Below, piece by piece: positions 43,285 to 55,230 of a stretch of DNA of 64,000 nucleotides; position 1 is the stretch's first letter; every line of letters begins with the position of its first letter. The notes under the pieces are model-generated. The model was not told the DNA's origin and made no database searches. It worked only from the letters and a program-made list of their open reading frames with translations. Position numbers and translations under genes: made by a program. This DNA is from Liolophura sinensis (lineage: Eukaryota; Mollusca; Polyplacophora; Chitonida; Chitonidae), in assembly GCF_032854445.1 (NCBI RefSeq), contig NC_088298.1, positions 5,574,160 through 5,638,159 on the forward strand. The letters run 5' to 3'.

Positions 43285-43295
43285 GTATAAGTAGC
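43285..43295 (+). promoter_or_regulatory. TATA-like core at the start of each array unit
   Basis: gtataagtagc (gtataaatggc in unit 1) recurs at 41054, 43285, 45528, 47780 and 50024. It is preceded by the same cctcgagaaacctcgatct block in units 2-5. It resembles a TATA box, but no transcript or ORF can be tied to it. Confidence 0.2.
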
Positions 43296-45527
43296 CTCTG
43301 CAGAATGGTGTTTTAGCTACTCTCGTCCATGTTTGGCGAGACGTTCTAAGTGCTTATCTTGTATATTACCTCGCTTCATCTATTTCCAAGGTCTGGCTTA
43401 CACAGACAAATCCGTGCGGCTCAATCGTTCAAATTGTACCTTCGTTCCTCAAATCCATTCATTCATTCCAATTCATCAGCCTCTTTACATGTGGTGGAGA
43501 AATCTTCAGTACGACTTACTGACCTTTTCAGTTTGATTTTGGAATCAAAACTCCACTGGCTGCCTTTCCAATTTTATGTTTTAAAATAAGTATAATTGTA
43601 CGAGCCCACACAGTATTAATAATGCCCTCAGAATGCAACACCGGAAAAACATGGGAAAAGTTTGAAGAATCACGGCAGTTAAAAAAATCTGCTGTGATAA
43701 AAAGCATTTTGGTTCCCCGATCCCAACATTCAGCTCACTGCCTGATGTATTTCTTTACAACGTATTTCCTCAGGAAAAATGATGTCTTTATCACCAGACA
43801 CACCGCTCAAAAGTAGATTTAAAGCACCGTCATTTTTCTAAAAGCTACATCGCTTGGTTAGTAGCCCTTTCCTATAACCTTCCAATACAGTTCCCTTGAC
43901 AAATCTAGAGCCTGTATCCAATCTCTACCGGTTACCAGACTTCGGGGTGTTCTGCCTATTATCCGATGACAACCGAGAATTGCCGACTGGACCTATACAC
44001 CTCACCATGTCCTTGTACAGATAAATCTCTTCGATGAGTGTGTTACAGTGGCCATTGACCATTGTAATTCATCACCACTGACCCTCTTCAGGGGGTATCT
44101 CACCTTTGATATACAGGCCTTTGGACAGGGTTGAACCTCAGTATGTCAGAGACTGGGAATATAACAGCCAAGTTCATCTACAATCTCCAGTGTTATACAT
44201 TAATACAAAATTATAGTAGCGCGGCACAATATACCCTTAGGCAGACTAGACACAGGGAGCTCTATACACCCGTACTTTAACAATGTTATTTTCCACTCAA
44301 TGCATGCAGCCGAGCAAGCCAATAAAATGCTAATTCCTGTTATAAGCCTTTGTAAGTATATCTGAAGACACACTACTGTCTGGAATGAAAAGTACAAGGG
44401 AAAGTCTTCCGGAAACCTGTGGATGGTCGTGGGTTTCCCCAGGCTTAGTCCACTTTCCATCTACCATACAATGTTGGCTGCTCTTGCACAAGTGAAATAA
44501 TCTTGAGCAGGACGTTAAACTTAAGTAAAATAAATCTTTTAAACACGATTTCACTTCTGTTCCTATAAAAGAACAGTTCAATTTTCAAACAAACCAATGT
44601 TCTCTGGCCACGAGACTCCGTAACTAAGAATATGCCAGTCAAACTAATAAAAAAACAGACTTCCCTTTTACGCCTCCTGTCCGTCACAATGTGTGCATTT
44701 GTAGACCCTATAGGTCAAAGTTGAGTATACCAATTCTGCCATAAAGACACAAAAACTGAGACAAGCTGGGCTCCAAGGTTTGTCCTTTACAAAGTGTTCT
44801 CGTAAAGGTAATTCTCTTGTCTGGACACAACAGATAAATGTGATACCCAACACGCCGTTAACCAAACCTATGGCTGCGTAACAACGTTTTACACTTACCA
44901 TTGATTTGACAAGGAGCAAAAGTTGCCTGCAGTTAGCTGATAACGGTTTTGTCCTCACTTCATACGCTGTTGCTTCCAGTCTAAAGTTCCATGAGAGTAA
45001 AGAAAACAGACAATCAGCTAAGTGAAACTAGTCTCCCAGAAGATATACCTTAAGCTGGATGATTGCTGGCTGGAAAACTACCGTTACTTCAAGAATAAAG
45101 GCGTTTCTTTTGTCTTTTGGCATCCAGGCACATAGGGGTTGAATCCTTGAACAATTTGTAGAGAAACTCAGCCAGGGAATAATCGCTGTTATTCAGCATA
45201 CCGCGATAGGGTAGTTATAACGTTTCTCTAAACTCAATCCAACATAAGAGGCCACGGGGTTATTTGTCAATTAAACTCTTGTCAGTGGAAGAACATTAAT
45301 CGGTTACTTTATCACTTAAGTTGCAAGGATTGTCATTAAAGGACGAGAGCACTTGATAGTTTAGAAGCCGTGCGTGGGGATACTGCCTGTTAACGATTAA
45401 AGGAGAGCTCCGGTAAAGAAAGATTGAAAAGCGTTATCGGGTATGAGAGTAAATTTATAACATCAACACGTCAATACAAATGGCCATAACTCGTTGACTA
45501 AATGTCCCCCTCGAGAAACCTCGATCT
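43285..45527 (+). repeat. array unit 2
   Basis: Second unit. Near 44930-45240 it carries variants also found in unit 4 (gtcctcac, cccagaagatatacc, attcagcataccg, tttctctaaactcaatcca). It has lost the tggtcg hexamer present in units 1, 3 and 4 near the end of that segment. Confidence 0.95.
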
Positions 45528-47779
45528 GTATAAGTAGCCTCTGCAGAATGGTGTTTTAGCTACCCTCGTCCATGTTTGGCGAGACGTTCTAAGTGCTTAT
45601 CTTGTATATTACCTCGCTTCATCTATTTCCACGGTCTGGCTTACACAGACAAATCCGTGCGGCTCAATCGTTCAAATTGTACCGTTGTTCCTTAAATCCA
45701 TTCATTCATTCCAATTCACCAGCCTCTTTACATGTGGTGGAGAAATCTTCAGTACGACTTACTGACATTTTCAATTTGATTTTGGAAACAAAACTCCACT
45801 GACTGCCTTTCCAATTTCATGTTTTAAAATAAGTATAATTTTTCGAGCCCACACAGAATTAATAATGCCCTCAGAATGCAACACCGTGAAAACATGGGAA
45901 AAGTTTGAAGAATTACGGCAGTCCAAAAAAATCTGCTGTGATAAAAAGCTTTTTGGTTTCCTGATCCCAACATTCAGCTCTCTGCCTGATGTATTTCTTT
46001 ACAACGTATTTCCTCAGGAAAAATGATGTCTTTATCACCAGACACACGGCTGAAAAGTAGATTTAAAGCGCCGTCATTTTTCTAAAAGCTACAACGTTTT
46101 GGTTAGTAGCCCTTTCCTATAACCTTCCAATACAGTTCCCTTGACAAATCTAGAGCCTGTATCCAATCTCTACCGGTTACCAGACTTCGGGGTGTTCCGC
46201 CTATTATCCGATGACAACCGAGAATTGCCGACTGGACCTATACACCTCACCATGTCCTTGTACAGATAAATCTCTTCGATGAGTGCATTACAGTGCCCAT
46301 TGACCATTGTAATTTCATCACCACTGACCCTCTTCAGGGGGTATCTCACCTTTGATATACAGGCCTTAGGACAGGGTTGAACCTCGGGGTGTCAGAGACT
46401 GGGAATATAACAGCCAAGTTCATCGACAATCTCCAGTGTTATACATTAATACAAAATTATAGTAGCGCGGCACAATATACCCTTAGGCAGACCAGATAGA
46501 GGGATATCTATAGACCCGTACTTTAACAATGCTAATTTCCACTCAATGCATGCAGCCGAGCCATCCAATAAAATGCTAATTCCTGTTATAAGCCTTTGTA
46601 AGTATATCTGAAGACACACTACTGTCTGGAATGAAAAGTACAAGGGAAAGCCTTCCGGAAACCTGTGGATGGTCGTGGGTTTCCCCAGGCTTAGTCCACT
46701 TTCCATCTACCATACAATGTTGGCCGCTCTTGAACAAGTGAAATAATCTTGAGCAGGACGTTAAACTTAAGTAAAATAAATCTTTTAAACACGATTTCAC
46801 TTCTGTTCCTATACAAGAATAGTTCAGTTTTCAATCAAACCAATGTTCTTTGGCCACGAGACTCCGTAACTAAGAATATGCCAGTCAAACTAATAAAAAA
46901 AACAGATTTGCCTTTTACGCCTCCTGTCGGTCACAATGTGTGCATTTGTAGACCCTATAGGTCAAAGTTGAGTATACCAATTCTGCTGTAAAGACACAAA
47001 AACTGAGACATGCTGGGCTCCAAGGTTTGTCCTTTACAAAGTGTCCTCGTAAAGGTAATTCTCTTGTCTGGACACAACAGATAAATGTGATACCCAACAC
47101 GCCGTTAACCAAACCTATGGCTGCGTAACAACGTTTTACACTTACCATTGATTTGACAAGGAGCAAAAGTTGCCTGCGGTTAGCTGATAACGGTTTTGTC
47201 TTCACTTCATACGCTGTTGCTTCCAATCTAAAGTTCCATGAGAGTAAAGAAAACAGACAATCAGCTAAGTGAAACTAGTCTCCCACAAGATATACCTTAA
47301 GCTGGATGTTTGCTGGCTGGAGAGCTACCGTTACTTCAAGAATAAAGGCGTTTCTTTTGTCTTTTGGCATCCAGGCACAAAAGGGTTGAATCCTTGAACA
47401 ATTCGTAGAGAAACTGAGCCAGGGAATAATCGCTGTTATTCAACATACCTCGAAAGGGTAGTTATCAGGTGGTCGTTTGTCTGAACAAAATCCAGCATAA
47501 GAGGCCACGGGGTTATTTGTCAATTAAACTCTTGTCAGTGGAAGAACATTAATCGGTTACTTTATCACTTAAGTTGCAAGGAATGTCATTAAAGGACGAG
47601 AGCACTTGATAGTTTAGAAGCCGTGCGTGGAGATACTGCCTGTTAACGATTAAAGGAGAACTCCGGTAAGGAAGATTGAAAAGCGTTATCGGGTATGAGA
47701 GTAAATTTATAACATCAACACGTCAATACAAATGGCCATAATTCGTTGACTAAATGTCCCCCTCGAGAAACCTCGATCT
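45528..47779 (+). repeat. array unit 3
   Basis: Third unit. It is very close to unit 4 over about 45860-46780 (for example gggatatctatagacccgta and gccgagccatccaataaaat in both). It then matches unit 1 rather than unit 4 around 47170-47500. Confidence 0.95.
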
Positions 47780-50023
47780 GTATAAGTAGCCTCTGCAGAG
47801 TGGTGTTTTAGCTTCCCACGTCCATGTTAGGCGAGACGTTCTAAGTGCTTATCTTGTATATTACCTCGCTTCATCTATTTCCACGGTCTGGCTTACACAC
47901 ACAAATCCATGCGGCTCAATCGTTCAAATTGTACCCTCATTCCTCAAATCCATTCATTCATTCCAATTCACCAGCCTCTTGTTCAGAAATGTTCAGTACG
48001 ACTTACTGACCTTTTCAATTTGATTTTGGAAACAAAACTCCAATGACGGCCTTTCCAATTTTATGTTTTAAAATAAGTATAATTTTACGAGCCCAAACAG
48101 TATTAATAACGCCCTCAGAATGCAACACCGGAAAAACATGGGAAAAGTTTGAAGAATTACGGCAGTCCAAAAAAATCTGCTGTGATGAAAAGGATTTTGG
48201 TTTCCCGATCACAACATTCAGCTCACTGAATGATGTATTTGTTTACAACGTATTTCCTCAGGAAAAATGATGTCTTTATCACCAGACACACGGCTGAAAA
48301 GTAGATTTAAAGCACCGTCATTTTTCTAAAAGCTACATCGTTTTGGTTAGTAGCCCTTTCCTATAACCTTCCAATACAGTTCCCTTGACAAATCTAGAGC
48401 CTGTATCCAATCTCTACCGGTTACCAGACTTCGGGGTGTTCCGCCTATTATCCGATGACAACCGAGAATTGCCGACTGGACCTATACACCTCACCATGTC
48501 CTTGTACAGATAAATCTCTTCGATGAGTGCATTACAGTGCCCATTGACCATTGTAATTTCATCACCACTGACCCTCTTCAGGGGGTATCTCACCTTTGAT
48601 ATACAGGCCTTAGGACAGGGTTGAACCTCGGGGTGTCAGAGACTGGGAATATAACAGCCAAGTTCATCGACAATCTCCAGTGTTATACATTAATACAAAA
48701 TTATAGTAGCGCGGCACAATATACCCTTAGGCAGACCAGATAGAGGGATATCTATAGACCCGTACTTTAACAATGCTAATTTCCACTCAATGCATGCAGC
48801 CGAGCCATCCAATAAAATGCTAATTCCTGTTATAAGCCTTTGTAAGTATATCTGAAGACACACTACTGTCTGGAATGAAAAGTACAAGGGAAAGCCTTCC
48901 GGAAACCTGTGGATGGTCGTGGGTTTCCCCAGGCTTAGTCCACTTTCCATCTACCATACAATGTTGGCCGCTCTTGAACAAGTGAAATAATCTTGAGCAG
49001 GACGTTAAACTTAAGTAAAATAAATCTTTTAAACACGATTTCACTTCTGTTCCTATACAAGAACAGTTCAGTTTTCAAACAAACCAATGTTTTCTGGCCA
49101 CGAGACTCCGTAACTAAGAATATGCCAGTCAAACTAATAAAAAAAACAGATTTGCCTTTTACGCCTCCTGTCGGTCAAAATGTGTGCATTTGTAGACCCT
49201 ATAGGTCAAAGTTGAGTATACCAATTCTGCCGTAAAGACACAAAAACTGAGACAAGCTGGGCTCCAAGGTTTGTCCTTTACAAAGTGTCCTCGTAAAGGT
49301 AATTCTCTTGTCTGGACACAACAGATAAATGTGATACCCAACACGCCGTTAACCAAACCTATGGCTACGTAACAACGTTTTACACTTACCATTGATTTGA
49401 CAAGGAGCAAAAGTTGCCTGCGGTTAGCTGATAACGGATTTGTCCTCACTTCATACGCTGTTGCTTCCAGTCTAAAGTTCCATGAGAGTAAAGAAAACAG
49501 ACAATCAGCTAAGTGAAACTAGTCTCCCAGAAGATATACCTTAAGCTGGACGTTTGCTGGCTGGAGAGCTACCGTTACTTCAAGAATAAAGGCGTTTCTT
49601 TTGTCTTTTGGCATCCAGGCACAAAAGGGTTGAATCCTTGAACAATTTGTAGAGAAACTGAGCCAGGAAATAATCGCTGTTATTCAGCATACCGTGATAG
49701 GGTAGTTATAACGTGGTCGTTTCTCTAAACTCAATCCAGCATAAGAGGCCACGGGGTTATTTGTCAATTAAACTGTTGTCAGTGGAAGAACATTAATCGG
49801 TTACTTTATCACTTAAGTTGCAAGGAATGTCATTAAAGGACGAGAGCACTTGATAGTTTAGAAGCCGTGCGTGGGGATACTGCCTGTTAACGATTAAAGG
49901 AGAACTCCGGTAAGGAAGATTGAAAAGCGTTATCGGGTATGAGAGTAAATTTATAACATCAACACGTCAATACAAATGGCCATAATTCGTTGACTAAATG
50001 TCCCCCTCGAGAAACCTCGATCT
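47780..50023 (+). repeat. array unit 4
   Basis: Fourth unit. The antisense 86-codon frame at 48690-48950 has the same predicted translation as 46446-46706 in unit 3, indicating recent exchange. Its last third carries the unit 2 type variants. Confidence 0.95.
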
Positions 50024-50404
50024 GTATAAGTAGCCTCTCCAGAGTTGTGTTTTAGCTACTCTCGTCCATGTTAGGCGAGACGTTCTAAGTGCTTATCTTG
50101 TATATTACCTCGCTTCATCTATTTCCACGGTCTGGCTTACACAGACAAATCCGCGCGGCTCAATCGTTCAAATTGTACCTTCGTTCCTCAAATCCATTCA
50201 TTCATTCCAATTCACCAGCCTCTTTACATGTGGTGGAGTAATCTTCAGTACGACTTACTGACATTTTCAATTTGATTTTGGAAACAAAACTCCACTGACT
50301 GCCTTTCCAATTTCATGTTTTAAAATAAGTATAATTTTTCGAGCCCACACAAAATTTATAATGCACTCAATACAAATAGCCATAAATTATTGACTAAATG
50401 TCCC
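50024..50404 (+). repeat. array unit 5, internally deleted
   Basis: The first ~345 bp of a unit (to acaaaatttataatgcactca) join directly to the last ~36 bp (atacaaatagccataaatta, ttgactaaatgtccc). About 1.86 kb is missing. The junction shows a tca microhomology. The array ends here and Rep-C follows. Confidence 0.9.
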
Positions 50405-50665
50405 GGGGTTGAGTACCATTTTACGAATGGTACTTGTTGGTGAATTGCTTGGCGCTTAGCACTGAGAGGTTAGAGGGAGGAAACAGGACATTCTGGCAGT
50501 ATAATGTGATTGGGTGGGGTGTTATGTCCGGTGTCTTTGGCATGATACTTCAATGGCGGCAGTACTTAGGCGGCATGGATTCGCCCTGACACGAAAAACA
50601 CACAATATATATACACAAACCTAATCGTCGCTATATGAATGAACAAAAGTTCAGGTGAACACATT
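50405..50665 (+). repeat. Rep-C copy 6, abutting the array
   Basis: gcgcttagcactgagaggtt, aatgtgattgggtggggtgt, ggcatgatacttcaatggcg, cggcatggattcgccctgac and acaatatatatacacaaacc. A 9-bp-stem hairpin (AGTACCATT ttacg AATGGTACT) at 50412-50434 lies at the junction. Confidence 0.75.
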
Positions 50666-50816
50666 ATACGCCATAACAATTGTATTTGTTTGAAATGTAT
50701 AGAAGAATATCAGCAGCATTGTGGTGAGTATAACCCCTGAGTGGAATTTTTATCGCAAGTAGGCAAAGGTGTCCAACTCAAATCCAAAATTCATGCCGAA
50801 AATAATTGGGGTTGTA

Positions 50817-51385
50817 GCCCGGACACGAAATCGTCATGATAACAGCAGAAATGGACAAATGTGAGTCATAACGCATCGTAATCTGTGTATTGATGTATCC
50901 ACCAAAAATTAAAACTCAACGCAGACGTTGGAGTTAGACCTCACGAAACATATCTATTTAAATGTCTTTATGTGGAAAGCTTTTGGAGTTATAGACCGGA
51001 TACCAAATCATATCTATTTACATAGGATACATAGGAAAATGGCAATCTGGTAACCATGACAACCGCGAAAATGGACAATTGTGAAACGCGACACACCTTC
51101 ATCTGTGTATCTATGTATCCACCAAAAATTAGAAATCTATGTGGAAAACTGTTGGAGTTATAGCCCGGACACGAAATCATATCTATTTATATAGTGTAAT
51201 AGGGAAATGGCAATCTGGTAACCGTGGCAACTGCGGTAATGGACAAATGTGAGGCGCGACACATCGTCATCCGTGTATGTATGTATCCACCAAAAATTGA
51301 AACTGTAAGGCAGAGTTATAGCCCGGAGACAAAATTATACATATGTATGTAGTAGGCATAAGGAAACGGCAATCTGGCAGAGGCG
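50817..51385 (+). repeat. degenerate tandem repeat, three units of ~170-220 bp
   Basis: tgtatccaccaaaaatt recurs with accaaaaatt at 50901, 51121 and 51288. The units also share gttatagcccggacacgaaa, catatctattta, ggcaatctggtaacc and atggacaaatgtgag. Parts before 50901 belong to the first unit. Confidence 0.8.
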
Positions 51386-51760
51386 TATATAATATATATT
51401 GACTAGATATCTTAGTGCTAGACATGAAATGTTCAAATGCACGTGATGAAGTTAACCCGAAAAGAATTCTTTGTAAAAATTTCAATGTTATTGTCGCCTA
51501 AAGTTATGATATCAAAGGAATCCTTATTTAGTAACTTTCAGCAAATTATAACTAACTCTTCTGGAGTTCTTCTTTAAGGTTTTCACTAATTGTGCGTGTT
51601 ATAAAAAGGCACATAACTAAAAGGAGAAGGTTGTTTTTAGCAGAAATAACATGTATATAAACTTTTCATGTAGACAAAATTTCGTGGATTTCTTCAACCA
51701 GTTTCATAAAAGGAACATATCGATGTTTCGCATATGCATACATCGAAGAAGAGGTTCTTT
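51386..51760. other. anonymous sequence
   Basis: Nothing is recognised. Confidence 0.4.
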
Positions 51761-51761
51761 A

Positions 51762-52085
51762 TCATTATTGTATATTAAATGCGATGACAACACCACATTC
51801 TGAGTAATTTTAGACCAGTTATGTCCAGTAAAATGCAGTCAACATCACTGCATTTTTAAAAATCTAATTCTGCTTAAGCCATGGTGCTCGGGGACGTGTA
51901 ATTGGCTACTTTATATATATATTCACATGATGCGTTAGAATAAACCCTAACTGAGGTAAATTGACAAGAGGTCGTATTTCACCGGTTACGTGTGATCATT
52001 TGCCACTTATATAATACTGTCGTCTGTGCTCTGATTTTTTCTCTCTATGCTGTACGTCTTAATTATATTTTACAATCTATTCAAG
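51762..52085 (+). repeat. Rep-B, the most complete plus-strand copy
   Basis: ttgtatattaaatgcgatga, cacattctgagtaattttag, accagttatgtccagtaaaa, tgcagtcaacatcactgca, aattctgcttaagccatggt, gaggtcgtatttcaccggtt, acgtgtgatcatttgcca and ctctctatgctgtacgtctt, in the same order as at 930-1160. Confidence 0.78.
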
Positions 52086-52730
52086 AGATGAACTACCTCC
52101 CCTTTTCTGTCTTCTGCCCATTACGCATATGCTACAAGAGATCAGTCGGTCAAGAACATCTAACAATATACCTCAAACAGTGGAAATAAAATGTGCTATT
52201 TTAATGCAAAAAAAACTTGCTATAATTAAGAAAACATGGATTGGTCTCTTTTAACGCCAGCTTGACAAAAATGACTTTTATCCCCTTTCCAAGAGTACTC
52301 ACGTTATAAAAAAAAAAGAGTATAACGAAGGGAGCTAACTCGTCTGAGGGCAGTCCCGTTATGATGGATGGTGGTTTCTGCTAAGCTACTTTGTCAGTGC
52401 CACCGTCTCGCTAGTTTGACCCTGCCATTTCTCGCTTCGCTAATGACTGCGTACACGTCTCAAGGCAGGTCTACAACGAGAATTGATTGGATAGTTTATC
52501 AGCCAATTCTTTCTATGCCGCTAGGCCACCAACATGATGTATTACAATGGGTCAACTGGTGGACCACGACAAGGTTTTAACCTCGAAAAGCTATAAAATC
52601 GGCGTTTGTCTGCCTTGAGACGGTAACATCAACTGACACTGGTGACATTTTTTACTCGTTGTTGTCCGGTTATGTCAGAATGAATGAAATAAATGGTTAT
52701 AACTATAAGCCCCACTATGATACCACTGCA
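52086..52730. other. anonymous sequence with a possible Rep-E start
   Basis: gggagctaactcgtctgagg near 52330 resembles the opening of Rep-E. The rest aligns poorly. No gene is recognised. Confidence 0.35.
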
Positions 52731-52734
52731 ATAT

Positions 52735-53230
52735 AAAAACGCTATAACATAGAGCAAAACCCACAAGAGTGTGATAGTGGGCAAATAGTCACACACGAAA
52801 GACGGCCTCTTGAAAATTTAGCTCATTTAGGGACGAGAAGAACCTTAAACCTAATCTCCATGCACTATGGCAGCACTGCAATATAAAAAAAACACAGCAT
52901 GGGGCAAAATCGGAGAAGCGACAGTAGTGTGATAGCTGGCAAATGGTCACATGTAACTGGTGAAACACGACCTCTTGTCAATTTACCTCATTTCGTTGCA
53001 AGAAAAACTTTATGTCCAATATAATTAAGACCTACAGCATAGACAGTAAGGCCACAAAAGCGACAACAGTGTGATAGCTGGAAAATTGTCACATACAACT
53101 GGTGAAACACGGCATCTTGTCAATTTACTTCAGTCAGAGTTTTATTGAAACTGTTCATGTAAATGCTTAAATAGTAGCAAGTTACACGCCCCCCAGCACT
53201 ATGACTTCAGCAGATTGAGGAAAAATGTAT
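52735..53230 (-). repeat. Rep-B array: three cores, then one right end
   Basis: The core (acagcat.gagcaaaa..., gcgac...agtgtgatagctggcaaa, ggtgaaacacggc, tcttgtcaatttac) occurs near 52740, 52890 and 53030. It is followed once by gttttattgaaactgttcat, gtaaatgcttaaatagtagc and actatgacttcagcagatt. The spacer between the first two cores holds aaccttaaacctaatctcca. Confidence 0.75.
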
Positions 53231-53279
53231 ACAGTAATGTTTATGGCAATTAAAGCCCATTATACGACAGCATTACTAA

Positions 53280-53410
53280 AAAAAGACTACAGTATAAAGA
53301 GCAAAACGATAGAATCGACAACAGTGTGATAGCTGGCTATTGGTCACATTCATCTGGTGAAATACGGCCTCTTTTTAGTTCACCGCATATGGTTACAAGG
53401 AGAACTTTAG
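53280..53410 (-). repeat. Rep-B fourth core in the same cluster
   Basis: gactacagtataaagagcaa, cgacaacagtgtgatagctg, gctattggtcacattcat and ctggtgaaatacggcctctt. It lies just after the preceding element. Confidence 0.7.
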
Positions 53411-53855
53411 GTCCTATGTCTACCCACAAGATCAAGCTTGATACTGTTTCTAGTGGCCCAGGAGATTCGCTGTTAACGACGTCACCTGACGTCACTTTCA
53501 GATATTCCCGAACACTGGCGGAAAATATGAACGAACGGTTATTGCAATGACAATATAGCAAACAGGACGTAAAGCTCAAAAAAAAATTAAATTTTCATTT
53601 ATTTTTTTGTATTATTAGCTCAAATAGCTATAGTTTTCACAATCATCGTTTCATAGTCATGTTTTATAAATCCTATATTACAAAAAATAATGTATCCTAC
53701 ATTAACTGCAATTAACACTGTGGTACATACCTGCAGGTCGCACGAGTTAAAGTTCGTCAGTATCTTGCCAGACGTTCGTGGTTTACTTCGGACACTGTAG
53801 TTTTCTGTCTTCAACTGTATGATTGACAATTTCCTGAATACAGCGACGAAAAACC
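53411..53855. other. anonymous sequence with one CRE
   Basis: TGACGTCA at 53487-53494, next to cgacgtcacc. No gene is recognised. Confidence 0.35.
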
Positions 53856-53862
53856 AAATAAA

Positions 53863-53926
53863 TTCATTTTATTTTATTTTATTTTTTTTTGATCGGTGTG
53901 ATTTGATTTGATTTGATTTGATCGTA
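53863..53926 (+). repeat. (ATTTT)n and (ATTTG)n microsatellites
   Basis: An attttattttattttattt run is followed by four to five gattt units at about 53898-53922. Confidence 0.85.
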
Positions 53927-53929
53927 CTC

Positions 53930-54065
53930 AAAAATGAATGAATGAATACTTGAGGTTTAACGTCGTAGTTAACAATTTTCCAGTCATATGACGACGGAGA
54001 CTCATTAGATGTTTGTACATATATTGCGTCTTCTTATGGCAGGACGACTCCATGCCACCAAAGTG
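53930..54065 (-). repeat. Rep-C copy 7, partial
   Basis: gaggtttaacgtcgtagtta, acaattttccagtcatatga, cgacggagactcattagatg, gtacatatattgcgtcttct and gcaggacgactccatgccac. The remaining part is absent. Confidence 0.75.
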
Positions 54066-54755
54066 TTTATTTAAATAAATAAATGAACGAAACAAATAAA
54101 ATCACACGGCCTCTATCAATTTAAGGCAGAAGTAAGAGCAAATTACCAGAGAAATGCGTGCGTTTACAACTGGGGATTATATGTTTAATGTATTTCTACT
54201 TCCCTTAGGAATGTATGTTACAGCCTATTCGCACAACAGCAAATGTTTTGCGTCCCCATGTTTTTTTTTCCTATGTAACTGACACGTTTAGCAGAACGAA
54301 GACAAACAACTCAGTCCCCAAGCGTCTAATAAATTACACACTTAACTTTTTCCACGCGGACAGGGATTTACAGACATATATTTCTGTGTGTTTTTTTGTG
54401 TATTTGTGTGTGTTTTTGACCCGGGCCAAATCAGTATCGCATGGTTAACGACGAGTTTTATCTCTCTACATCTTTCTGGAATATCAATATACCCAATGGG
54501 GTTGGGAAACGATGGCGTGGTGTTTCTTAAATCTGCACAAAGATTAATTGCTCAAAACATGACTTAATAAATTAGCTGTCGTTAGAGTAACTGTTTCTAT
54601 GGATTAATGGTTTTTGCAGTCACCTGCACCTTTGTTGTTGTTTTTTTATTATTATTATTTTCAGGAAAAATGTATACACGGTTAGAGGGAGTTCGACGGA
54701 AATGTTATCTGGGTCAAAAGATTGAACCACGGAAAAACCATGCTGTTCCCTCCTG
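54066..54755. other. anonymous sequence with (ATT)n
   Basis: A T-rich/ATT tract lies at 54638-54660. Nothing else is recognised. Confidence 0.4.
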
Positions 54756-54759
54756 TATG

Positions 54760-55230
54760 TGAGCCATGAGGACGGACGGACGGAAGGAATGGCGGACGGA
54801 TGGATGAAGGATGAATGAATGGACACATGCATAGGCGGACTGACGGACGCTTAAAGGGGTGGGCGGATATATACAGAATGGACGGTTTTATGCCTGGTTC
54901 AAAGGATGGAGATGGATGGGGGAATCCAAAAATGATTGGATTGCTGAATGGAAGTATGAGTGGATAAACCTGTATATTTTCTTGTGCACTGTATAGACCG
55001 TGTGCAACGGATAGACAGGTGAATGCAAGGGTGAGAGGATAGAAATGTGACTGGATCTATTCATGGATGGACAGATGAATGGATGGCCCACGCTGAAAGA
55101 AAGACGAGTGGATAGAAATATGACAGGATCTATGTATGTATAAACGGATGGACGAACTACTGAATGGGAGCCTGGGTGGATAGATATGTGGATGGGCCTA
55201 TGTATGGATACATGGGGATGTGGATGGAAA
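54760..55230 (+). repeat. degenerate GGAT/GGAC-rich tract
   Basis: The stretch is dominated by ggac, ggat, gaat and gatg tetranucleotides (gacggacggacggaaggaat, gaatgaatgg, ggatggatg, gggtggatagatatgtggat). Minus-strand frames through it are H/S/P-rich and are artefacts. Confidence 0.75.

Larger units (their letters stand above)
41050..50404 (+). repeat. macrosatellite: four ~2.24-kb tandem units plus a deleted fifth
   Basis: The landmark gtataa(a/g)t(a/g)gcctct recurs at 41054, 43285, 45528, 47780 and 50024, giving periods of 2231, 2243, 2252 and 2244 bp. The units agree over their whole length with scattered substitutions and small indels. All full units contain the same SINE-A remnant (42168-42306, 44398-44536, 46644-46782, 48898-49025), so that insertion preceded the amplification. 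Several short frames are shared between units, but none shows a known domain. Confidence 0.97.

Noticed and set aside
46446-46706. 86-codon antisense frame repeated in all array units
   Set aside because: Its 5' third is the complement of the SINE remnant; the rest has no recognised domain.
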